DNA of 12,692 nucleotides. It comes from an uncultured Clostridia bacterium (GTDB taxonomy: Bacteria > Bacillota_A > Clostridia > TANB77 > CAG-508). Position numbers and translations under genes: made by a program. Location: assembly GCA_947588915.1 (NCBI GenBank), contig CANPZA010000031.1:1-12692 (forward strand). Direction: 5' to 3'. Below, piece after piece: positions 7,305-12,692 of this stretch; positions within the stretch are counted from its first letter, which is position 1, and each line of letters opens with the position of its first letter. The notes under the pieces were generated by a model. That model saw only the letters and a program-made list of their open reading frames with translations. It did no database searches and was not told the DNA's origin.

Positions 7305-8432
7305 TTATTTATTTTTACTTCTAAATTCTCTAAATGGTTTAGTTATTTTCCATGACTTGGAATTTACTATTGCATTTAATTCTTCTTTTAATTTTTTGTT
7401 TTCTTCTAATAATTGTGCCTTTATATTTGCATCATCATTTGTGTTATTAATTTTATAATGTTTATCATAAAATTTATTCATTATGCTATCGATTTTTACT
7501 AGTTCTTGTTTAGATAAATCAACTTTTGTATCAATTTCTTTCATAGATGCTTCTATAAAAAAAGAATTTGCAAAGAAATCAAATTTATCGTTTTTTATAA
7601 TTTCGATAAAGGCTTTCTTTTCATCATATTTTACATATGCATTTTCTTCAGATAAATATGGCATATACTTTTCTAACTTTTCTTCATCTGGTTTATACTC
7701 ATCTGAAAATATAATATTAGGCAATTTATAATCTGGCATTGGATAATAAAATTTTGTATATTTAAAATCAGCTTCATATAATATTTGTTTTAACTCTTCT
7801 TTTCCAAATGTTCTAATTCCTTTTTTATTATCATATCCTGTAATTCCATCATATGGCTTACCTGTGTGGTCTTCCCATGCACCACTAAAATATTTCATTC
7901 CAAATTGATTTTCAATTGCAATTAATAATTTACCATCTTCTTTTAATAAAGATTTTATCTGTATTAGAAAATCATGAAATGAGTTTTCTGTATTTGTATA
8001 TAAAGGTGCATATTCTAATACTCCTATTAGGGTAATATAATCAAATTTTTTATCAAATTTTATATCATTAAAATTTCCTACTATTATTTCTAGGTTCTCT
8101 TTGTCTTTGCATCTTTCCTCAATTGCAGATGCCCTTTGTTTTGATAATTCTACTGATGTAACAGATTTTGCTTTATCACACAATACTCCTGTTACCGCTC
8201 CCATTCCTGCACCAATTTCTAATATTTCACTATCTGTTTTAAAAGGATACCAATTTAAAATGTTTTTTCTAATAGGTGTAATATGATAAAAGATAGGCCA
8301 TCTTATATCTTTTTTGAATATTTCTTTATAATTTTCTTCTCCATATTCTTCTAGATATTTTATAACATCTTTTTCTGTATCACCATCGCAATATTGATCT
8401 TGCCCTGTATAAAAATCATAATTTACTTTCAT
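7305..8432 (-). CDS. Class I SAM-dependent methyltransferase with coiled-coil tail
   Basis: This 375-residue protein carries a complete Rossmann methyltransferase core: motif I LEIGAGMGAVTG (71-82), the acidic ribose-binding residue in SVELSKQR (93-100), VGNFNDI (118-124) and FDYITLIGVLEY (130-141). After the core come NQFGMKYFSGAWEDHTG (175-191) and GITGYD, probable substrate-side elements, then YYPMPDYKLPNI (229-240) and FANSFFIEAS (287-296). Unlike its paralogue at 4368-6134 it has no kinase-like domain; it passes directly into a short coiled coil (about 335-355) and ends with SWKITKPFREF (360-370). Context suggests it methylates the glycan or its end group before export. The ATG at 8432 is 5 bases after the wzt stop, and its GAGGG ribosome binding site lies inside the last wzt codons, implying tight translational coupling. 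Substrate is inferred from neighbourhood only. Confidence 0.92.
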   Translation of the reverse strand: MKVNYDFYTGQDQYCDGDTEKDVIKYLEEYGEENYKEIFKKDIRWPIFYHITPIRKNILNWYPFKTDSEILEIGAGMGAVTGVLCDKAKSVTSVELSKQRASAIEERCKDKENLEIIVGNFNDIKFDKKFDYITLIGVLEYAPLYTNTENSFHDFLIQIKSLLKEDGKLLIAIENQFGMKYFSGAWEDHTGKPYDGITGYDNKKGIRTFGKEELKQILYEADFKYTKFYYPMPDYKLPNIIFSDEYKPDEEKLEKYMPYLSEENAYVKYDEKKAFIEIIKNDKFDFFANSFFIEASMKEIDTKVDLSKQELVKIDSIMNKFYDKHYKINNTNDDANIKAQLLEENKKLKEELNAIVNSKSWKITKPFREFRSKNK

Positions 8433-8437
8433 AAATC

Positions 8438-9736
8438 TTACCCTCTAATTATATTAATTTCACTTTTTAAGTCAATAATTCCTAAACAATCTCTATGAGA
8501 AATTATTTCAATGAAAAGTGCATCATATTTTCTATCAAATACCTCTAAATCACCATTTGGATTAAAAGTTGTACAACCAAATGATAGTGTATATTTTTCC
8601 GGTGCTAATGGAAATGTTTGTTTAAATTCAACTATAACCTCTTGTCCTTTTTCATAAGTGCCAGTTAATACTTTATAGCTATTGGTATTTGCTCCTCCTA
8701 ATTCTAGTCCCTTAAAATCTTTTATGGACATTGCAAATATTGGTTCATCTATAAATTCGTTAAATTTTATTTTCATTTTTACAATATATTCATCATTATT
8801 ATTTATCGTAGTTTGAAAATCTCCATTATTATCAAAAATTCCATAATCTATAATTTCAGCTTTTCCATTTCCATAGCTTAACATATCTGGATTTTGCATA
8901 AATTTGCTTTTCCATTCCTTATTATCGTTTTTATGTATATCAATTGGAATTTTTTCCTTGTCTTGCTTTAACTCATGTTCTATTACATTTTCATCTTCAA
9001 TTCCTACTATCATTTTTTTGTACTTATCAACACCTGTTTTCACATCTCCATCAAATATTATGCTTCCTTCTGAAATAATTATAGCTCTATTACAATTTCT
9101 GATTACATCTGCTACATTATGTGTAACAAATAAGATAGTTTTTCCTTCCTTTTTAAATTGTTCAAATTTTTTAAAGCATTTTAATTGGAATGCTATATCT
9201 CCTACTGATAATACTTCATCCACTATTAAAATATCTGGATTTACATTTATGGCACATGCAAAAGCAAGTCTTGCAAACATTCCTGAAGAATATGTTTTTA
9301 CTGGTTGATTTATATGTTCTCCAATGTCCGCAAACTTTACTATTTCAGGTTTTTTTTGTTCTATTTCTTCCTTTGTCAATCCCATAACCTGACCATGTTG
9401 ATAAATATTTTCTTCTCCTGTTAATTCCATATTAAAAGCTGTTCCTAATTCTAGTAAGGAACTAATTTTACCCTTAATATCTATTTCCCCCGAAGATGGA
9501 GTTACAACCCCTGTTATCATTTTTAATAAAGTTGATTTACCAGCTCCATTTTTTCCTAGAATTCCTAAAACTTCTCCCTTCTTTATTTCTAAGTTTAAAT
9601 TTTTTACTGCACTAAATTCACTATGTTTTTTGTACATTGGAAAAACAGTTTCTAATAATCTGTCTTTTTTTCTAGCAAACATTTTATAATTTTTATAAAG
9701 GTGTTCTATTTTTATTGCTACATTGGAATCCTCCAT
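8438..9736 (-). CDS. wzt: Polysaccharide ABC exporter ATPase with C-terminal cargo-binding domain (Wzt-like)
   Basis: This 432-residue peripheral membrane ATPase powers glycan export with the permease encoded just upstream. The nucleotide-binding domain (1-245) has Walker A GKNGAGKST (61-69), the polysaccharide-exporter signature YSSGM (149-153) in place of LSGGQ, Walker B ILIVDEVLSVGD (169-180) and the switch histidine in VTHN (H206). After a polar linker comes a beta-sandwich-like domain (about 285-415) with YGNGKAEI (288-295), GANTN (348-352) and a strand-rich end, as in the Wzt C-terminal family that recognises the modified chain end in O8/O9a-type systems. Teichoic acid TagH proteins carry a different extension, so the Wzt assignment is preferred. 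The start has AAGGAGG about 10 bases upstream, overlapping the permease stop region. Neighbouring methyltransferases fit a cap-recognition role, which is an inference. Confidence 0.94.
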   Translation of the reverse strand: MEDSNVAIKIEHLYKNYKMFARKKDRLLETVFPMYKKHSEFSAVKNLNLEIKKGEVLGILGKNGAGKSTLLKMITGVVTPSSGEIDIKGKISSLLELGTAFNMELTGEENIYQHGQVMGLTKEEIEQKKPEIVKFADIGEHINQPVKTYSSGMFARLAFACAINVNPDILIVDEVLSVGDIAFQLKCFKKFEQFKKEGKTILFVTHNVADVIRNCNRAIIISEGSIIFDGDVKTGVDKYKKMIVGIEDENVIEHELKQDKEKIPIDIHKNDNKEWKSKFMQNPDMLSYGNGKAEIIDYGIFDNNGDFQTTINNNDEYIVKMKIKFNEFIDEPIFAMSIKDFKGLELGGANTNSYKVLTGTYEKGQEVIVEFKQTFPLAPEKYTLSFGCTTFNPNGDLEVFDRKYDALFIEIISHRDCLGIIDLKSEINIIRG

Positions 9737-9753
9737 ATTGTAATTTCCTCCTT

Positions 9754-10545
9754 TTAAAGCACATCTGCAAAATCTTTTTTGTTTTTATTAAAAATATAGT
9801 TTCCCCAAAAGAACATTATTGCTGTTATTGTCCAAAAAGCTATTGTATATAAAAAATGGTTATCTAATATTATACTTCCACCTAAGAATACATCTCTAAT
9901 CCCTGTTACTAAATAAGTAAATGGTGTACATTTTACTATCTCTAATAATATTTGATGTCCATTTAACATTGTTAAGTTCCAAATTATAGGTGTAAACCAA
10001 AAAAACAATTGCATTAATATACCTAATAAGTTTGAAAAATCAGGTACTAATGTTGTAATAGCTGATGTAAATCTAGTAAATGCTATTAAAAAACAATAGG
10101 TTGCAAATATTATATAAATAAGCATTAAAATATTCGGTAAAAATCCATAGATTGCACATACTATTACTGATATAATTATTAAAAATATTGATACAAAACT
10201 ACATGATATTATTGAAATTATTGGAATTGTATCAATTGGAAAGACTACTTTTTTTACTAGATAGCTATATGTCCTTATAGAACTACTTGCATTCATTATA
10301 CTATCATTTAGAGATAACCATATTGCCATTCCTGGTATAAACCATACTGCATAAGGGTAATTTCCTGGTGTTGGGGTTTTTAAAATAAATTGAAATACAA
10401 TTACATATGTAATCATAAATATAAATGGTTGTAAAAAGCCCCATATACTGCCTAAGCTTGTACTTGCAAATCTATTTTTGAAATCACTTTTTCCTAATCC
10501 CCATATTATTTTTCTGTTTTGAAAAACTGTTTTTATAAAATTCAT
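9754..10545 (-). CDS. wzm: Polysaccharide ABC exporter permease (Wzm-like, ABC-2 type)
   Basis: With the ATG at 10545 the protein has 263 residues, the usual size for this family. It starts with the cytoplasmic amphipathic lead and LGKSDFKNRFASTSLGSIWG (17-36), then about six membrane segments. PFTYLVTGIRD (208-218) and WFTPIIWN (183-190) are hallmarks of O-antigen and teichoic-acid export permeases. It forms the membrane channel that carries the lipid-linked glycan outward with the downstream ATPase. The start is chosen on GGAGG at 10552-10556, 6 bases before the ATG. A longer reading from TTG at 10605 would add 20 residues, but that TTG is the -35 box of a promoter and has no ribosome binding site. 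The end is 17 bases from the wzt start, and the wzt ribosome binding site follows directly on the stop. Confidence 0.93.
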   Translation of the reverse strand: MNFIKTVFQNRKIIWGLGKSDFKNRFASTSLGSIWGFLQPFIFMITYVIVFQFILKTPTPGNYPYAVWFIPGMAIWLSLNDSIMNASSSIRTYSYLVKKVVFPIDTIPIISIISCSFVSIFLIIISVIVCAIYGFLPNILMLIYIIFATYCFLIAFTRFTSAITTLVPDFSNLLGILMQLFFWFTPIIWNLTMLNGHQILLEIVKCTPFTYLVTGIRDVFLGGSIILDNHFLYTIAFWTITAIMFFWGNYIFNKNKKDFADVL

Positions 10546-10550
10546 TTCTT

Positions 10551-10556
10551 TCCTCC
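10551..10556 (-). promoter_or_regulatory. Ribosome binding site deciding the wzm start
   Basis: GGAGGA lies 5-6 bases before the ATG at 10545. No comparable site precedes the alternative TTG at 10605 or the ATG codon at residue 13 of that longer frame. This sets the permease length at 263 residues. Confidence 0.85.
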
Positions 10557-10576
10557 ATTGTTTTTTCATCTTGTAT

Positions 10577-10605
10577 ATTTTATCTTTAAATCGCCTTTTT
10601 GTCAA
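10577..10605 (-). promoter_or_regulatory. Strong sigma-A type promoter before wzm
   Basis: TTGACA (10605-10600) matches the -35 consensus at 6 of 6 positions. It is followed by exactly 17 bases and TAAAAT (10582-10577), 5 of 6 to the -10 consensus. Transcription would begin near 10570, giving a leader of about 25 bases that contains the wzm ribosome binding site. The box begins 5 bases after the stop of the first glycosyltransferase gene, so export, methylation and later genes can be expressed separately from that gene. Confidence 0.75.
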
Positions 10606-10610
10606 TTATT

Positions 10611-11594
10611 TCAGCCAATTAAATAAATTAAATATCCCAAAATTGGAACATGAAAACTAATGATTTCCTTTATCATTTTTTTTGCTAAATTCCTACCAGA
10701 TAAAAACTTAAAATATTTTATAATATGTATATTTATATATTTTGATTTTTCTAAATTTTCATAATATCTAATTATTTCTTCTATATATTTTTTATTTTTT
10801 TCTACTTGAGTATATAATAAACACATTTTTGCACCATCTAAATATGCTTTATCAATTACTTTTTCCTTTCTATATTTTAAGAAACTTTCATAAGTTTTTC
10901 CATGTTCTTTTTTCCACATTTTTATATTTTGTGATAAATTTCTTCCACCAAATACATTAGAATTATGAAGGCGATAGCTAAATAATTTATCTTCTATATA
11001 ATCTATTCCTTTTCCTTCATTACTAATAAAAGCTGCCAACCAATCATGTGCCATTACTCCTTCTTTGAATGGTATCATCTTATCTTTTACTTCTTTTGTA
11101 ATAATTTGTGAACAACCAATTCCTATACATCTTGATATCGCAAGCTTGCTTTTACCATGTATTAATGGAACATTTTTATACTTAAAATAATTTTGTTTTA
11201 GTATTTCTCCATTTTCATTTATTTGATTACAATTCACATATACTAAATCAACATTTTCCTTTTTTATTTTATCAAGACTTTTCTCTATTTTTTGAGGATA
11301 CCAAATATCATCATGATCTGCAAACATAATATATGGTGAATTTGATTGTTTTAATAAAAACTCAAAATTTTTGTTATATCCTAGATTTTTTTCTTGTATA
11401 TATATACAAATACGATTATCTTGTTTTTCATACTTTTCTAAAACAGATTTAATTTCTGTATTTGTTGATGCATCATCACTAATCAATAATTTAAAATTTT
11501 TATAAGTTTGATTTAATATACTTTCTATTTGTTGTGTTAAATATTTTATATTTGAATTATATGTAGCCAATAGTATATCTACTTGTTCTTCCAT
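10611..11594 (-). CDS. Family 2 glycosyltransferase (rhamnosyltransferase-like), first gene of the operon
   Basis: With the start at 11594 this is a 327-residue GT-A enzyme. It has VDILLATYNSN (5-15), SDDAST (39-44), the metal-binding DHDD (93-96), AHDW (182-185) and YRLHNSNVFGG (207-217), the last in the place where relatives have YRQH..N.IG. The C-terminal 60 residues are basic with a hydrophobic end (ISFHVPILGYLIYLIG), suggesting membrane association. It is a paralogue of the enzyme at 3325-4317. The start is the 13th codon of the longest possible frame: AAGGAG stands 6 bases before this ATG, whereas the upstream ATG at 11630 has no ribosome binding site and lies upstream of the promoter's -10 box. 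The stop is TGA, which also shows that TGA is not read as Trp here. Sugar specificity is not determinable. Confidence 0.92.
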   Translation of the reverse strand: MEEQVDILLATYNSNIKYLTQQIESILNQTYKNFKLLISDDASTNTEIKSVLEKYEKQDNRICIYIQEKNLGYNKNFEFLLKQSNSPYIMFADHDDIWYPQKIEKSLDKIKKENVDLVYVNCNQINENGEILKQNYFKYKNVPLIHGKSKLAISRCIGIGCSQIITKEVKDKMIPFKEGVMAHDWLAAFISNEGKGIDYIEDKLFSYRLHNSNVFGGRNLSQNIKMWKKEHGKTYESFLKYRKEKVIDKAYLDGAKMCLLYTQVEKNKKYIEEIIRYYENLEKSKYINIHIIKYFKFLSGRNLAKKMIKEIISFHVPILGYLIYLIG

Positions 11595-11600
11595 TATTTT

Positions 11601-11606
11601 CTCCTT
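11601..11606 (-). promoter_or_regulatory. Ribosome binding site deciding the first glycosyltransferase start
   Basis: AAGGAG lies 6 bases before the ATG at 11594. The longer frame from ATG at 11630 would begin upstream of the -10 element and would not be on the transcript from the promoter described here. Confidence 0.85.
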
Positions 11607-11620
11607 TTTCATACTTTTAC

Positions 11621-11649
11621 ATTTTATCATTTATTTGATATATAATCAA
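11621..11649 (-). promoter_or_regulatory. Sigma-A type promoter of the glycan operon
   Basis: TTGATT (11649-11644, 4 of 6 to consensus) is followed by a 17-base AT-rich spacer and TAAAAT (11626-11621, 5 of 6). It lies just past the guaB terminator, and the expected start near 11614 leaves a short leader of about 20 bases with the AAGGAG site. No operator or riboswitch is visible in the short gap. Confidence 0.65.
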
Positions 11650-11660
11650 TATTTATTAAC

Positions 11661-11690
11661 AAAAAAATGGCAGTATAGGTACTACCATTT
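11661..11690 (-). terminator. Rho-independent terminator of guaB
   Basis: Two bases after the guaB stop, AAATGGTAGTA (11690-11680) pairs with TACTGCCATTT (11675-11665). This is an 11-pair stem with one G-U wobble and a CCTA loop, running into seven T residues (11667-11661) on the minus strand. It separates guaB from the glycan operon. Confidence 0.88.
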
Positions 11691-11692
11691 TA

Positions 11693-12692
11693 TTAATTTA
11701 ACTGATTGTCAATTTCTTTTAATATAACATCATGAGAACCACCTTCTGTTATACTAACTTCAGATACCAATGTTAGTCTTGCCTTTTCATGGAATTCTGG
11801 TATTGTAATACTTCCACAGTTACACATTGTAGATTTTATTTTAGCTACTGTAACAGCTAAATTATCTTTCAATCTACCTGCATATGGTATATAAGAATCA
11901 ACACCTTCCTCAAAAGAAAGTTTCTGTTCTCCACCCATATCATATCTTTGCCAATTTCTTGCTCTGTTTGATCCTTCTCCCCAGTATTCCTTTACATAGA
12001 CATTACCTTTTTTTACAACTCTTGTAGGGCTTTCATCAAATCTTGCAAAATATCTTCCCATCATGACAAAGTCTGCTCCAAGAGCAAGTGCAATTGTTAT
12101 ATGATGATCATGCACAATTCCACCATCTGCACATACTGGTATATAAACTCCTGTTTTTTTGAAATATTCATCTCTTGCTGCTACTATATCTATTAAAGCT
12201 GATGCTTGTCCACGTCCAATCCCTTTTGTTTCACGAGTTATACAAATAGAACCCGGTCCTACTCCAACTTTAATAAAGTCTGCTCCCGCTTTAGCTAAAT
12301 ATAGAAATCCTTCTTTGTCTACTACATTTCCAGCACCTATTTTTACTTTATCTCCATATTTTTCTCTTACATAATCTATTGTTTTCTTTTGCCATACAGA
12401 ATACCCATCTGAAGAATCCATACAAAGTATATCAACACCAGCTTCTACTAATGCTGGTATTCTTTCAGTATAATCTCTAGTGTTTATTCCTGCTCCTACA
12501 ATATATCGTTTTTTATCATCTAGCAAAGAATTAGGATTATTTTTTCTTTCTTCATAATCTCTTCTAAATACTAAATATTTTAGTTTTTCTTCAGAATCCA
12601 ATATTGGTAAACATGCTATTTTATTTTCCCATATTATATCATTTGCCTCTGATAAAGTAGTTCCTTTTGGTGCCCAAATTACATTTTCTTTT
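11693..12692 (-). CDS. guaB: Inosine-5'-monophosphate dehydrogenase, Tritrichomonas-like type (5' end outside window)
   Basis: The frame is open to the right edge, giving 332 visible residues; roughly 150-170 N-terminal residues are missing. The enzyme oxidises IMP to XMP with NAD, the committed step of GMP synthesis. The visible part begins in the second CBS domain ([15 protein letters not shown]), then returns to the catalytic barrel: [14 protein letters not shown] and the loop [10 protein letters not shown] with the catalytic cysteine (visible residue 150). SDGG-like ADGG, RYFARF and the flap WQRYDMGG with the Arg-Tyr catalytic pair follow, and the protein ends with STMCNCG and [11 protein letters not shown] reading from the TTG at 12601 would cut off the CBS part and is not the start. 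The motifs [13 protein letters not shown] and [16 protein letters not shown] differ from the usual bacterial CTTR..(A/T)GVG.PQ form and match, from memory, the T. foetus enzyme. It is a housekeeping neighbour, not part of the glycan operon. Confidence 0.96.
   Translation of the reverse strand, partial: KENVIWAPKGTTLSEANDIIWENKIACLPILDSEEKLKYLVFRRDYEERKNNPNSLLDDKKRYIVGAGINTRDYTERIPALVEAGVDILCMDSSDGYSVWQKKTIDYVREKYGDKVKIGAGNVVDKEGFLYLAKAGADFIKVGVGPGSICITRETKGIGRGQASALIDIVAARDEYFKKTGVYIPVCADGGIVHDHHITIALALGADFVMMGRYFARFDESPTRVVKKGNVYVKEYWGEGSNRARNWQRYDMGGEQKLSFEEGVDSYIPYAGRLKDNLAVTVAKIKSTMCNCGSITIPEFHEKARLTLVSEVSITEGGSHDVILKEIDNQLN

Noticed and set aside
8904..9308. 134-codon plus-strand frame opposite wzt
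   Set aside because: It lies wholly antisense to the conserved ATPase domain and linker, has no ribosome binding site and no recognisable family; it is an AT-rich shadow frame.
11693..12601. TTG at 12601 as the guaB start
   Set aside because: The frame continues upstream to the window edge with a good CBS-domain sequence, so this TTG is an internal leucine.
1..12692. Mobile elements, CRISPR arrays, tRNA or rRNA genes
   Set aside because: No transposase or integrase motifs, regularly spaced repeats, tRNA-like cloverleaf or rRNA sequence was seen in the short non-coding gaps; more than 95% of the window is coding.

Overview
The window is AT-rich DNA of roughly 27-28% GC. Its codon use is strongly AT-biased (AGA, ATA, TTA), its genes are tightly packed, and purine-rich AGGAGG-type ribosome binding sites precede most starts. 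TGA is used as a stop at the end of the first glycosyltransferase gene, so the standard bacterial code applies. Together this points to a low-GC Bacillota (Clostridia-like) genome. Every gene that can be supported lies on the minus strand, so the region reads right to left.

Right edge (11693-12692): the 3' part of an IMP dehydrogenase gene (guaB), whose 5' end lies outside the window. Its sequence is not the usual bacterial type; it resembles the IMPDH of the protozoan Tritrichomonas foetus. It ends in a clear Rho-independent terminator (11661-11690), and a new sigma-A type promoter follows (11621-11649).

Main block (1-11594): a polysaccharide assembly and export operon. In order of transcription it holds a GT2 glycosyltransferase, an ABC-2 export permease (Wzm type), an export ATPase with a C-terminal cargo-binding domain (Wzt type), a methyltransferase with a coiled-coil tail, S-adenosylmethionine synthetase (metK), a second methyltransferase-like protein fused to a kinase-like domain and a coiled coil, a second GT2 enzyme, a two-domain GT2 enzyme, and a large multi-pass membrane protein that runs off the left edge. 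Gene gaps are mostly 5-50 bases and several ribosome binding sites overlap the preceding stop. A second, stronger promoter (perfect TTGACA, 17-base spacer, TAAAAT) sits just before the permease gene. It lies inside what a naive ORF call would take as the N-terminus of that protein.

How the genes fit together: the GT2 enzymes would build a lipid-linked glycan in the cytoplasm, the kinase/methyltransferase pair would modify it (plausibly at its growing end), MetK would supply SAM, and Wzm/Wzt would export the product, with the Wzt C-terminal domain reading the modification. The closest known logic is the E. coli O8/O9a system, where the bifunctional methyltransferase-kinase WbdD caps the chain and the Wzt C-terminal domain recognises the cap. 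The notable feature here is that the two activities appear to be divided between paralogues. One copy keeps an intact SAM site and has no kinase domain. The other keeps the kinase-like domain while its SAM-binding glycine motif has decayed. Both keep the same coiled-coil plus SWKITKP tail. This is inference from motifs and context. No priming transferase, sugar-nucleotide genes or polymer ligase are visible in the window.
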